The notes under the pieces are model-generated. The model searched no databases. It saw only the letters and a list, made by a program, of their open reading frames with translations, and was not told the origin of the DNA. Position numbers and translations under genes: made by a program. From Streptomyces sp. NBC_00285 (GTDB lineage: Bacteria; Actinomycetota; Actinomycetes; Streptomycetales; Streptomycetaceae), in assembly GCF_036174265.1 (NCBI RefSeq), contig NZ_CP108055.1:6386001-6450000 (forward strand): a stretch of DNA of 64,000 nucleotides, written 5' to 3'. Positions 29,424-38,130 of the stretch are shown here, in pieces (the first letter of the stretch is position 1; each line of letters opens with the position of its first letter).

Positions 29424-30577
29424 GTGGGCGCGCCGAAGTACGTCCTGCTGTCCTACGACCGGGAGGCCGAGTTCGAGGGCGCGGACGGCTACGAGGAGGC
29501 ATGGGCCCTGTGTGAGGACGCCGAGGATCTCTTCGCCGACCCGCCTCCTGCGCTTCGGGAAGTTCACGAACTTGTCGGCTGTGCTCCCGAGGGTGAGTTG
29601 AGGGACGCCCTCCCACACGCGCGTGCCGAAGGATCGGCGCCCCTCGGGTCCCTCACTCTGGAAATCCTCGACAGGAACGGCACGTCGGTCGGTGAGTGGC
29701 AACTGGAAGACGTCCGCGTCCTCGGCGACCGCCCCTGCGCCCGCGATCTGACGCTGCGGGACATTACGATCGAAGGCACGCAACTCGCCTTCTACGACCA
29801 CCCACGGCACCGACGACTGTCCCCGGGCTTCCGCCTGCTGGGCGCCAACGGTGAACCGCACGGTGTCTGCCGCGACATGGCCTGCGTGCACGAGGACCCG
29901 GACGAGCACATGGGGCCCCACTGCGCCTGCTGGGCTGCTCTCCCCGGGGATCCCTCAGGGCCGCGCTGGACGCGGGGGAGGAGGACCTCGGCCATGCGAA
30001 GGTCCTGCGCATCGACTCCTCCGGCCGGCCCGTGCAGTTCGCTGCCGAGGGCGAGCTACGGGCCTGGATCCCTTCGGCTCGCGGTCCCGCTCTGGTCGAC
30101 CTCACCCTCGACCTGTGGTCGGAACGGCCGCCCTACGTGGCCGGCGAGGTGTGGGAGCTGTGGGCCGAAGGGCGGCCGACCGAGCCCGACAAGTGGGCGG
30201 TGTGCGATGCCGAGGGTCGAGAGTTCTGGCTTCGCACGGCGCTCGACAACCATGTGCACGGTGGCCAGGACCAGCCGCCCGGCACGACGTACCACCTCGA
30301 CGGCCGCCACATCACCGACGTACCCGGCTTCTTCTGCGCCCTGGGCGAGGCGGTGAACGGCCCCGGTGGATACTTCGGCCAGGGTCTGGACGCCCTGGAC
30401 GACTGCCTGCGAGGCCGCTGGGGCGCGGCACCGCCCTTCAGCCTGATCTGGCACGCTTCCGAAGTCGCCCGCGGATGCCTGGGCGTCACCCCGCACGCCG
30501 TTCACCGCCCGCCGGCCTTCGAGGAACTCCTCGCCTGCCTCGCCGAGGGCGATCGCGTCGCCGTCCGCCTCGGCTGA
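29424..30577 (+). pseudogene. Frameshifted barstar-domain protein gene
   Basis: From GTG 29424 the frame gives a good protein (PKYVLLSYDREAEFEGADGY ... CRDMACVHEDPDEHMG) and then turns into an Arg/Pro-rich shadow. A different frame takes over at about 29930-29960 with AALDAGEEDLGHAKVLRIDS and continues through a barstar-like C-terminal domain (GRHITDVPGFFCALGEAVNG, then CLRGRWGAAPPFSLIWHAS) to the stop at 30577. A single-base loss around the GC-rich 29925-29960 would explain this. Intact it would be about 384 residues. Barstar folds inhibit ribonucleases. It could be a real pseudogene or a sequencing error. Confidence 0.7.
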
Positions 30578-30651
30578 CCCGAGGTTTTCTACAACCCGGC
30601 GGTTGTCCACAGGCCTGCCCGACTGTCAGTGTCGCCCTGCATCATGAATGC

Positions 30652-31221
30652 ATGACCGAGAGCGAGCAGTTGCTGGCACGGGTGGCGGACAAGGCCCGCA
30701 CCACCCGTCCGTGGGGCTGGCCTTCCCTCCCCGAGCGGGTGGACGCGGCCGCCCTGGCCCGCGCAGAGGCCACGCTGGGCTTCCGCCTGCCCCCGCTGCT
30801 CGCCGACCTGTACCTGCGGATCGGAGACGGCGGATTCGGCCCGGAGTACGGCCTGTTGCCCCTGCTCGACAGTCCTCCGGCCGGTGAGCCCGCCGCCGTC
30901 CTGCAGTACCTCGCCAACCGCAAGAGCGGCCGCAAGGACCCGGACTGGCCCTGGCCCGAGGGCGTCCTGCCCATATCCCACTGGGGCTGCGCGATGTACG
31001 CCTGCGTCGACTGCCACAGCCCGGAAGCCACCGTCCTCTTCTTCGAGCCGAACGCCGGCGACTGCGACCACTCCTGGTTCGTGGACGCCCCCGCCCTCAC
31101 GGACTGGCTGCAGACCTGGGTCGACGGCACGGGCTGGTACGAGGAGATGAACGAGGACCTGGAGATGACCCCCTGGACGGAGTTCCGGATACGTACGGCA
31201 CCGCCGGCCCAGACACTCTGA
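30652..31221 (+). CDS. SMI1/KNR4 (SUKH) family protein
   Basis: 189 residues from ATG 30652, without a clear ribosome site. The SUKH core is seen in LARAEATLGFRLPPLLADLY, LRIGDGGFGPEYGLLPL and WPEGVLPISHWGCAMYACVD, ending in DWLQTWVDGTGWYE. SUKH proteins in bacteria are often immunity proteins against polymorphic toxins. Solitary copies like this one, next to a barstar-like gene, may be orphan immunity genes. No toxin is visible nearby. Confidence 0.88.
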   Translation: MTESEQLLARVADKARTTRPWGWPSLPERVDAAALARAEATLGFRLPPLLADLYLRIGDGGFGPEYGLLPLLDSPPAGEPAAVLQYLANRKSGRKDPDWPWPEGVLPISHWGCAMYACVDCHSPEATVLFFEPNAGDCDHSWFVDAPALTDWLQTWVDGTGWYEEMNEDLEMTPWTEFRIRTAPPAQTL

Positions 31222-31254
31222 CGCCCTCTGCAGGGGGCACCGCCGCCGACTGAC

Positions 31255-32499
31255 CTACCGCGAAGCCCACCACTTCCGTACGCCGTACGCCACTGCCCCC
31301 ACCACCAGCACCCCCGTACCCACGACCACCGAAACCCCTGGTAGCGCGAACGCCAGCACCACGCACCCGAGCAGTCCCGTCACCGGCACCACCTTGGACG
31401 CCGGAGTCGAACCCAACGTCCAGGCCGAGGCGTTGGCCACCGCGTAGTACACGAGCACACCGAAGGAGGAGAACCCGATCGCGCCTCGCACGTCCACCGT
31501 GGCAGCGAGGACCGTGACCACCGCGCCCACGGCCAGCTCGGCCCGGTGCGGTACCTGGAAGCGGGGGTGCACGGCGGACAGGGCGTTGGGCAGATGCCGG
31601 TTCCGGGCCATGGCCAGGGTCGTCCGAGAGACACCCAGAACCAGGGCGAGCAGCGAGCCGAGCGCGGCCACGGCGGCACCCACCCGCACCACCGGCACCA
31701 GCCCCGGCACCCCGGCCTGCCGCACCGCCTCGGCCAGCGGCGCGTCCGCCTGCCCCAGAGCATCGGCACCCAGCACGGAAAGGACAGCCACCGCCACACC
31801 TGCGTACACGACCAGCGTGATGCCCAGAGCCAGGGGAATCGCGCGGGGAATGGTGCGCGCGGGATCCCGTACCTCCTCACCCAGAGTCGCGATGCGCGCG
31901 TATCCCGCGAACGCGAAGAACAGCAGACCGGCCGCCTGCAGTACTCCGCCCACACCGCCCGAGACCCCCACGTCCAGCCGCCCGGCCTCGGACGCGCCGG
32001 ACCCGAGACACACGACCACCACGGAAGCGAGGACAGCGAGAACCACCGCCACGATCGCCCGGGTCAGCCAGGCGGACTTCTGGATCCCGCAGTAGTTCAC
32101 GGCGGTCAGTGCCACCACGGCCGCGACTGCCACGGCATGTGCCTGGCCAGGCCAGATGTAGACCCCCACCGTCAGCGCCATCGCCGCACAGGATGCCGTC
32201 TTCCCGACCACGAACGACCAGCCCGCGAGATAACCCCAGAACGGACCGAGCCGCTCTCGCCCATACACATACGTGCCGCCGGATGCCGGATACAGGGCGG
32301 CCAAGCGTGCCGAGGAGGTGGCGTTGCAGTAGGCGACCACCGCGGCGACCGCGAGCCCGAGCAGCAGCCCGGATCCGGCCGCGTGCGCCGCGGGCCCGAG
32401 AGCGGCGAAGATCCCCGCACCGATCATCGAACCGAGCCCGATGACGACGGCGTCACTCACTCCCAGCGTGCGCCGCAGTTCGGCACCGGAACTCGTCAT
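31255..32499 (-). CDS. APC-family amino acid permease
   Basis: 414 residues from ATG 32499. TM1 carries the APC substrate motif VIGLGSMIGAGIFAALGPAA. ARLAALYPASGGTYVYGRER and LGPFWGYLAGWSFVVGKTAS are conserved loops, and FFAFAGYARIATLGEEVRDP is the TM6 region. About 12 helices. It probably imports or exchanges an amino acid; specificity is not visible. It is a single gene converging on the SMI1 gene (33 bases apart). Confidence 0.93.
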   Translation of the reverse strand: MTSSGAELRRTLGVSDAVVIGLGSMIGAGIFAALGPAAHAAGSGLLLGLAVAAVVAYCNATSSARLAALYPASGGTYVYGRERLGPFWGYLAGWSFVVGKTASCAAMALTVGVYIWPGQAHAVAVAAVVALTAVNYCGIQKSAWLTRAIVAVVLAVLASVVVVCLGSGASEAGRLDVGVSGGVGGVLQAAGLLFFAFAGYARIATLGEEVRDPARTIPRAIPLALGITLVVYAGVAVAVLSVLGADALGQADAPLAEAVRQAGVPGLVPVVRVGAAVAALGSLLALVLGVSRTTLAMARNRHLPNALSAVHPRFQVPHRAELAVGAVVTVLAATVDVRGAIGFSSFGVLVYYAVANASAWTLGSTPASKVVPVTGLLGCVVLAFALPGVSVVVGTGVLVVGAVAYGVRKWWASR

Positions 32500-32714
32500 G
32501 AGCCGCACCCTACTGATCCGGTGCAACCGCGGGGCATGGGCCTGACGTCCTTCTCAGCAACGCGATGCGAACACCCGCACGACGGCCACGGCACGCAAGC
32601 CGTACCAGAGCGCCGTACGACTCATGCGCCTGAGATCCGCACAGTCTGCTGGGATGGATGCAGATCACAGTCCTCGGACAGTGCGGGCACAGCGCGGAAG
32701 GGCAGGTTCAGGGC

Positions 32715-32981
32715 ATGAGCATCATCGGCTGGATCATCCTCGGGCTGTTGGCCGGAGCCATCGCCAAGTTCCTGCTGCCGGGCCGTGACCCCGGAGGCTT
32801 CATCGGGACGACCCTCATCGGCGTCGCGGGCGCTTTCATCGGGGGCTGGATAGCGGCCCATTGGCTGGACCACCCGGTCACCAAGAGCTTCTACGACGGG
32901 GCCACCTGGGGCGCCGCGATAGGCGGCTCACTCGTGCTCCTGATTGCCTACCGACTCCTGTTCGGCAACTCGCGCGACTGA
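32715..32981 (+). CDS. GlsB/YeaQ/YmgE-type small membrane protein
   Basis: 88 residues. It starts MSIIGWIILGLLAGAIAKFL, followed by GRDPGGFIGTTLIGVAGAFI and AAIGGSLVLLIAYRLLFG: three hydrophobic, glycine-rich segments as in the transglycosylase-associated/YeaQ family. It is often stress-induced; the biochemical role is unknown. Start at ATG 32715; no classical ribosome site. Confidence 0.88.
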   Translation: MSIIGWIILGLLAGAIAKFLLPGRDPGGFIGTTLIGVAGAFIGGWIAAHWLDHPVTKSFYDGATWGAAIGGSLVLLIAYRLLFGNSRD

Positions 32982-33009
32982 CATCCCCGAACCGCAGCCA
33001 GCAGGCGAG

Positions 33010-33040
33010 AAGGGTGGGCACCGGCCAGGTGCCCACCCTT
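33010..33040. terminator. Bidirectional 12-bp hairpin terminator
   Basis: Bases 33010-33021 and 33029-33040 are perfectly complementary around a 7-base loop. It lies between the convergent YeaQ-like and yajQ genes and can serve both. Confidence 0.85.
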
Positions 33041-33063
33041 CCTCGTAGGGACAGTCCGCTGCT

Positions 33064-33552
33064 CTACCGGTAGTTCACGAACTGGATCGCGAATTCGAAG
33101 TCCTTGCCCTTCAGCAGGGCGATGATGGACTGGAGATCGTCCCGGCTCTTCGAGCTGACCCGCAGCTCTTCGCCCTGCACCTGGGCCTTCACGCCCTTCG
33201 GCCCCTCGTCACGGATGATCTTCGCGACCTTCTTCGCGTTGTCCTGGGAGATGCCCTCCTCGATCGACGCGAAGATCTTGTACTCCTTGCCGGAGAGTTG
33301 CGGCTCGCCGGCGTCGAGCGCCTTCAGCGAGATCCCGCGCTTGATCAGCTTGGACTGGAAGACGTCGAGGACGGCATTGACCCGGTCCTCGGAGTTCGCC
33401 TCCATCAAGATCTTGTCACCGGACCACGAGATCGACGCACCCACGCCCTTGAAGTCGTAGCGCTGCGAGATCTCCTTGGCGGCCTGATTGAGGGCGTTGT
33501 CGACCTCCTGCCGCTCGACCTTCGAGACGATGTCGAAACTGGAGTCGGCCAT
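33064..33552 (-). CDS. yajQ: YajQ-family nucleotide-binding protein
   Basis: 162 residues from ATG 33552. It has the complete UPF0234 pattern: [51 protein letters not shown] and [15 protein letters not shown]. The fold is two alpha-beta domains; some members bind cyclic-di-GMP and act with transcription factors. It is chromosomal and the last gene before the tRNA insertion site. Confidence 0.96.
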   Translation of the reverse strand: MADSSFDIVSKVERQEVDNALNQAAKEISQRYDFKGVGASISWSGDKILMEANSEDRVNAVLDVFQSKLIKRGISLKALDAGEPQLSGKEYKIFASIEEGISQDNAKKVAKIIRDEGPKGVKAQVQGEELRVSSKSRDDLQSIIALLKGKDFEFAIQFVNYR

Positions 33553-33787
33553 GTCCTGTGGCTCCTTGTATCGGGGTGCGTATCGGCGTGCGTAAGGATG
33601 CGTATCGGCGTACGTGGGAGCGGGCGCCGAACCCGGCGTGGACCGGGGTCGCATCCGCCCAAGCCTAGCCATCCCCCGCCCTCCGGGCGCAGATCAATCA
33701 GGTGGCCAAGCACCCCTCGGCATCGGGTATTGTTTACGTCGTTGCCACGGAGCACCGCCGAAAGACGGTTCGAAGGGCAGCAACCCC

Positions 33788-33869
33788 GGCGGTGTGCCCG
33801 AGCGGCCAAAGGGAGCAGACTGTAAATCTGCCGGCTCAGCCTACCCAGGTTCGAACCCTGGCGCCGCCA
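33788..33869 (+). tRNA. tRNA-Tyr (GTA)
   Basis: 82 bases that fold as a class II tRNA with a long variable arm. The acceptor stem pairs 33788-33794 with 33862-33868 (one G-T pair), and the discriminator is A33869. The anticodon loop CTGTAAA sits in a five-pair stem (GCAGA/TCTGC), giving GTA for tyrosine. The T-loop is TTCGAAC. CCA is not encoded. Its 3' end is the insertion point of the element to the right, as for SLP1 in tRNA-Tyr. The tRNA remains intact. Confidence 0.97.
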
Positions 33870-33870
33870 C
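33850..33870 (+). other. Inferred attL core (tRNA T-arm and acceptor 3' strand)
   Basis: Site-specific integrases of this class recombine within the tRNA 3' half and leave a copy of it at both ends. The int gene points toward this site, 155 bases away. The exact crossover cannot be set without attR, so the limits are approximate. Confidence 0.5.
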
Positions 33871-33877
33871 ACGGGAA

Positions 33878-33924
33878 ACAAGGGCCCTGTGACCAGCTAT
33901 TTTGGCTGGTCACAGGGCCCTTGT
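33878..33924. terminator. 20-bp perfect hairpin between tRNA-Tyr and int
   Basis: Bases 33878-33897 and 33905-33924 are perfectly complementary with loop TATTTTG. It begins 8 bases after the tRNA end and lies between the tRNA and the converging integrase gene. It can terminate both and insulate the element from tRNA read-through. Confidence 0.85.
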
Positions 33925-34023
33925 CGTGTCCTCTGGTAGTGGACGTGCTGTCTCGCGCTATCTCGTATTCGAACGTCCCGTCTCGAACTCTGTGGCCCAG
34001 ACGTGGACAGGAATTCTGCCCAG

Positions 34024-35391
34024 CTAGGAGCGGCCCTCCAGGCGGGCAGAGATCTTGGCGTTCGCGGCCTCGTCTCCGTCGCTGAGGAACTTCGCGTACA
34101 CGCGGAACAGGACGGCCACGCTGTGGCCGGCGCGCTTCGCCACGAGTTGAGGTTCCACTCCAGAACTGAGCCACGTAGACACAGCCGCGTGGCGAAGATC
34201 ATAAGGACGCTTGGCCAATGCCGATCCGCGCTGAGCGGGAGTCAGGGCTCGCGTACGAGCCTCAGCCCAGACCTCCCCGTATCCGGTGTCCTGGATGAGC
34301 CCGCCGCGCTGCGTGCGGAACATCCGGCCGTCCGGGGCCACCCCGTACGCCGTGACGTGCCATCGGAGTAGGGCGACCAGTTCCGGCGGGATGGGTACCT
34401 CCCTGACCGCCTTCCGCGGGCGGTGCTTCAGCCCCCGTTTGTCGTGGGCTTCACCGCTGTCCGTCCACGCTGAGCCGGAGCGCGGACGCGTCTCTCTGAG
34501 CCGCAACTTCCCCCATCCACGACGAGGGAGGTCACAGTCTTGGAGCCCCAGACCGATGACTTCGGCTGGCCGGGCCGCGGCGTAGTACATACAGCCGAAG
34601 AACGCCATCAGGCGGCGACCCCGCGGGCTCTGGTCTCGTACGGCAGTCAGGAGCCTTGCGGCTTGTGCCGGGTCCGGCACGCACGCTGGGTCTACCTCCT
34701 CTTCGACCTGTTCGGGTGCCTTCCACTGGATGCGTGGAAGTGGGTTCTCTGTCAGGAGTTCGGCGTCGACGGCGTAGCCGAGGGCGTTGTGGAAGATGGC
34801 TCGCTTCCTGCGGATCACGCTCGCGGCGGCTGTCTTGCCGTCCAGCTTCTTGGTCAGGGCGTCCAGGGCGGCACGGGCCCGCATACGGTCCGCCAGAGCG
34901 GATGTGGGCACGGACTTCAGCTCGAACCAGGCAAGCACCTTGGCAACATCGTCCGGGGGCTCTTCCTGCCAGCGGTTCTTGTTGAACGCCCAGCTGTAGA
35001 GGGCGGTGCGTACAACTCGTGGCTCCGGCATGCCCTTGGTGTCCTTTACCAGAGCGGGAGTGACGGTTGCCATGGCTTCGGCGAGCGTGCGGCGGGTCGA
35101 CGCGGGGGAGTGATCCCACTTCATGGCGATGTAGTTGCGGGCGTGCTCGTACCACGAGATATCGCGCTCTTGGGCGAGCAAGGACTTCGGCAGGCCACTC
35201 TCCACGTCGAACGGTTCCCCCGCGCGCGTGGCCGTGATGAATTGGGCCCGGCGGCTCTCTGCCAGGCCCAACGTCTTGAAGGACTCCGAGTGTGGGCGAG
35301 TGCCCGTACCCCAGCGGACTTGGTAGGGCTTCCGCGTCGAATCGCGCTTGCGGATTGCCCAGATCTTGACGTCGTAGGTCCACTCAGTCAC
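34024..35391 (-). CDS. int: Tyrosine-recombinase integrase of the element
   Basis: 455 residues from GTG 35391, overlapping xis by 4 bases. It has an N-terminal arm-binding part, a SAM-like core-binding region (SWYEHARNYIAMKWDHSP), and the catalytic domain with the first arginine in AAARPAEVIGLGL, box II in PYDLRHAAVSTWL, a histidine in AKRAGHSVAVLF, and the tyrosine nucleophile in RVYAKFLSD near the C-terminus. It should catalyse integration into, and with Xis excision from, tRNA-Tyr. The length and site match SLP1/pSAM2-type actinomycete integrases. Confidence 0.95.
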   Translation of the reverse strand: MTEWTYDVKIWAIRKRDSTRKPYQVRWGTGTRPHSESFKTLGLAESRRAQFITATRAGEPFDVESGLPKSLLAQERDISWYEHARNYIAMKWDHSPASTRRTLAEAMATVTPALVKDTKGMPEPRVVRTALYSWAFNKNRWQEEPPDDVAKVLAWFELKSVPTSALADRMRARAALDALTKKLDGKTAAASVIRRKRAIFHNALGYAVDAELLTENPLPRIQWKAPEQVEEEVDPACVPDPAQAARLLTAVRDQSPRGRRLMAFFGCMYYAAARPAEVIGLGLQDCDLPRRGWGKLRLRETRPRSGSAWTDSGEAHDKRGLKHRPRKAVREVPIPPELVALLRWHVTAYGVAPDGRMFRTQRGGLIQDTGYGEVWAEARTRALTPAQRGSALAKRPYDLRHAAVSTWLSSGVEPQLVAKRAGHSVAVLFRVYAKFLSDGDEAANAKISARLEGRS

Positions 35392-35597
35392 GCGGCATCC
35401 AGTTCTTCTTTGAAGGCGTCCAGGACACTTCGGCGCACGCATATCCGACCGGACGGGGTGCGCCGCGCCTCCGGCGTGTAACCGCGGTCGCGCCACCGGT
35501 ACCAGGTGGCGCGGGTGATGCCGATTTCATCCAGCACATCCGTGAGCGGCACCAGCTCGTCTTTGGGCTCGCGACGGCGACGAGAAGGGGTAGCCAT
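35388..35597 (-). CDS. xis: Excisionase-like MerR-type HTH protein
   Basis: 69 residues from ATG 35597, with AAGGAG upstream. A basic N-terminus (SRRRREPKDE) precedes a winged HTH of the helix_turn_helix_17/AlpA kind: PLTDVLDEIGITRATWYRWR followed by PSGRICVRRSVLDAFKEEL. Position directly upstream of int, coupled by GTGA, is standard for xis in actinomycete elements. Confidence 0.88.
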   Translation of the reverse strand: MATPSRRRREPKDELVPLTDVLDEIGITRATWYRWRDRGYTPEARRTPSGRICVRRSVLDAFKEELDAA

Positions 35598-35675
35598 GTC
35601 GGGTTCTCCTTGAAACAGCAGGAGGGGCAGACGAAGCAGAGGGGCCGTCGCGACCAACGCGCGGCCCCTCTGGGG

Positions 35676-35883
35676 ATCCGCTACATCCGCTACATCCGCT
35701 ACAGCGCAGGTCAGAGACCTGCCGCATGTAGCGGATGTGCGGGATGTAGCGGATCGGTGGCGCTAGGCCGAACGGTCGGCGGTAGCGGTTTGCGGGGTGA
35801 TGTAGCGGATGCCGGGAAGCTCTTCCGCTACGGATTCACCCCCGTTGACCTGCGGTGTAGCGGATGTAGCGGATGTAGCGGAT
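35676..35883. repeat. Array of 9-bp ATCCGCTAC repeats around a dyad
   Basis: Three contiguous copies of ATCCGCTAC (35676-35702) are followed by a 7-bp dyad GCAGGTC/GACCTGC (35706-35722, loop AGA). Inverted copies GTAGCGGAT lie at 35728 and 35746 and, inside the end of the DUF3631 gene, at 35802, 35857, 35866 and 35875. This is an iteron-like array in the space between replication and excision genes. It may bind Xis or an initiator, or be an origin. The in-gene copies encode a repeated Ser-Ala-Thr stretch. Confidence 0.85.
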
Positions 35884-37013
35884 TTCTCAGGGGGCGGGGG
35901 GCAGTAGCGCAACCACGCATCCGCGAGATCCTCCGCGTAGTAGCCCTTGGGTACGCCCTGGGCGGTGCGGATGGATCGGGGCCGGATCGGCTCGTTGCTT
36001 GCCGTGACGTATTCCCCGAGCATCTTGGACAGCATTCGCGGGTTCAGTGGCTTGCCGTTGCCGTCCATGTCGGTCCACGGTGCGTCGTCGATCCGAAGCA
36101 GGACTTCGAGGATCACAGCCGTGGGCATGCGCTCGGCACCGCAGAACACCTTGTCGCGCAGGTCGGTCAACAGCCGGATGCCGACGGAGGAACTGCTGCC
36201 CTCGCCTGCGGCACGGACCAGTTCCAGGCAGGCCACGCGGGCTCGCTCAGGCCAGTGCCCGCCAGCGGCATCCGCTACGGCAAGGAGCGGCTCCCACACG
36301 TCTGCGGGCCGGTCGGAGACCCCTTCGGGCATCTCCGGCCAGGCCGCGGCGATGTCGTCGCTGATGGTGTCGGCCCACTTGGCGAGGCGGTCACGTAGGG
36401 CATGGCCCTGCTTCTCGTGGACCCGACGGCGGTACGGTTCGGCCTTCTCGTTGGGTGCCTTCTTGCGCATGCGGATGATGACCGAGCGAGTCAGGATCGT
36501 GTCCGGCAGTGAGCCGAGTCCGGCCATGGCGACCGCGCAGAACGAGGAGAACCACTCTGTGTTCTGGTTGGAGCCGTCCCCGACACAGCGCAGGGACTTG
36601 GCGCCGCGCCGGTAGCCGGAGTTGAGGAACCCGCGGACCTCTTCGTTGCCGCCGGCCTTGGGCCCGAACACGGTGTCGATCTCGTCGAAGAGGAGCGTAG
36701 GGGTTCCTCCGTCGGCCTCCACCAGCCGGAACAGGGCGTTGGCGGATGCGTTGACGGTGGTGGCCGCGCGAGGGGTGAGGGTTTCCACGATCTCCAGTGC
36801 GCGGGACTTGCCCGATCCGGGCTCGGGGGAGAGGAACGCGAGGCGGGCGGTTCCGTCGAAGGCGTCGATGAGGTGGGCGTGCGCGTCCCATAGCGTGACG
36901 GCGACGTAGGCGGCCTCGCGGGGGAAGACGTTGAAGCGGCGGTGGAACGCTTCGACCTCATCGAGCAGGGCGGCGCCGTCGATGGACGGCTGTGTGTTCG
37001 CTGTGGTGGTCAT
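35763..37013 (-). CDS. DUF3631 P-loop ATPase (replication-associated)
   Basis: 416 residues from ATG 37013, with GGAGG upstream. Walker A is at residues 64-70 (EPGSGKS) and Walker B is TPTLLFDEIDTVFG. The following NSGYRRGAKSLR and ILTRSVIIRMRKK are helicase-like sensor motifs. DUF3631 proteins accompany prim-pol proteins in actinomycete elements and phages and probably act as replicative helicase or initiator. The C-terminus (about residue 380 on) contains a Ser-Ala-Thr triplet repeat encoded by the 9-bp repeats. Confidence 0.85.
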   Translation of the reverse strand: MTTTANTQPSIDGAALLDEVEAFHRRFNVFPREAAYVAVTLWDAHAHLIDAFDGTARLAFLSPEPGSGKSRALEIVETLTPRAATTVNASANALFRLVEADGGTPTLLFDEIDTVFGPKAGGNEEVRGFLNSGYRRGAKSLRCVGDGSNQNTEWFSSFCAVAMAGLGSLPDTILTRSVIIRMRKKAPNEKAEPYRRRVHEKQGHALRDRLAKWADTISDDIAAAWPEMPEGVSDRPADVWEPLLAVADAAGGHWPERARVACLELVRAAGEGSSSSVGIRLLTDLRDKVFCGAERMPTAVILEVLLRIDDAPWTDMDGNGKPLNPRMLSKMLGEYVTASNEPIRPRSIRTAQGVPKGYYAEDLADAWLRYCPPPPEKSATSATSATPQVNGGESVAEELPGIRYITPQTATADRSA

Positions 37014-37203
37014 GCGGGGGTCCTCCCTTTCTGGGAGTTCCGCGACGGGTACAGGTCGCGGTGATTGGTGCGAAGAGCTGAAAGGACGCCTTCGGCGTCG
37101 GTCTTTCGGGCGCCTACCGCCTGCTCGGGGCGCCGGGGTTGGGCGTCGTACGGGCCGTACGCGGCACGGGGAAGGCAATCCAGGGCGGGGGAGCGGGAGG
37201 CGG

Positions 37204-38130
37204 TCACACGGCCTCCCGCGGTGTCGCGTGCGCCGAAATCCAGTCCATGGCGCTGCGGATCGTCGTGCGGCACTCGGCAGCCGACAGTCCCGTGGACTCC
37301 CCCGCCGCCTGGATTGCCTCTTCGACGGTGTGGCGAGGGATGTGCCCCCAGGCCACGAACCGGGCCACCTTGCATGCACTGCGGTGCAGCGTGGCGTTGC
37401 GCCCGTTCGGCCCGCCCTCGCGCGCGGCCCGGATGACCGCGCATTCCCTCTCCAGCGCGGTGCGGGCGGCCTTGGTGCCGTCGCGCACCGGAACGAGCGC
37501 GGACGGGGCGGTTGGCTCGGTGGGCTTATCGAGCAGGTCGGCGAGCCAGGCGGGCAGCCGCATCACGGGGGCGGCCTCAGTGACCTCGTAGACGCCCTGT
37601 TCGGTGGTGCTGCCGGCGGCGAGGACGTAGCCGCCCCACGCGCGGGTGTCGATGTGAGCCCCGAGGCGGTTCACACTGCACTTCAACCGCGCGCCGGACG
37701 GGGCGGCGAAGTAGAGATGCGCGCCTCCGCTGGGAGTCCGCACCTGGTACGTGAGCGGGATGGACTGTCCGGCGCGCTCGCAGAGCGCCTTGAAGGAAGT
37801 GGTGCCGTCAGGCGCTCCTTCTGGCTCTTCTGGCTTGCACACGTCCAGATCGACGACGACTAGCCCGGCCGGGCCGGTGGCGATCCCGACGTTGTAGGGC
37901 CGGTGGGCCCATGCCGCCTGGATCAACTCCGGTTCGGTGGTGGCCCGCTGTTCCGGGGTGCGGTGCCCGCCGGCGCAGCGTCCGGTGCGGGGGCAGGCGC
38001 GTTCGGGGTGCCCGGCGGGCCGTTTGGCGCCCGGAATCACCGGGAGGACCGGCCAGTCCCGCTCGCCGCACAGCAGGGCCGCGGACAGCAGGTGCAGATT
38101 CTCCAGGGACACGGTGAGGGGCTCGCTCAT
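37204..38130 (-). CDS. Bifunctional DNA primase/polymerase (Prim-Pol)
   Basis: 308 residues from ATG 38130. It has the archaeo-eukaryotic-primase-like core: RDWPVLPVIPGAKRPAGHPE, YNVGIATGPAGLVVVDLDVC (metal-binding DLD) and TPSGGAHLYFAAPSGARLK (SGGxHxYF active-site motif). A C-terminal helical primase domain follows. It initiates or performs replication of the excised element, as RepSA does for pSAM2-like elements. It overlaps the upstream methyltransferase gene by 4 bases. About 190 bases separate it from the DUF3631 gene. Confidence 0.92.
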   Translation of the reverse strand: MSEPLTVSLENLHLLSAALLCGERDWPVLPVIPGAKRPAGHPERACPRTGRCAGGHRTPEQRATTEPELIQAAWAHRPYNVGIATGPAGLVVVDLDVCKPEEPEGAPDGTTSFKALCERAGQSIPLTYQVRTPSGGAHLYFAAPSGARLKCSVNRLGAHIDTRAWGGYVLAAGSTTEQGVYEVTEAAPVMRLPAWLADLLDKPTEPTAPSALVPVRDGTKAARTALERECAVIRAAREGGPNGRNATLHRSACKVARFVAWGHIPRHTVEEAIQAAGESTGLSAAECRTTIRSAMDWISAHATPREAV

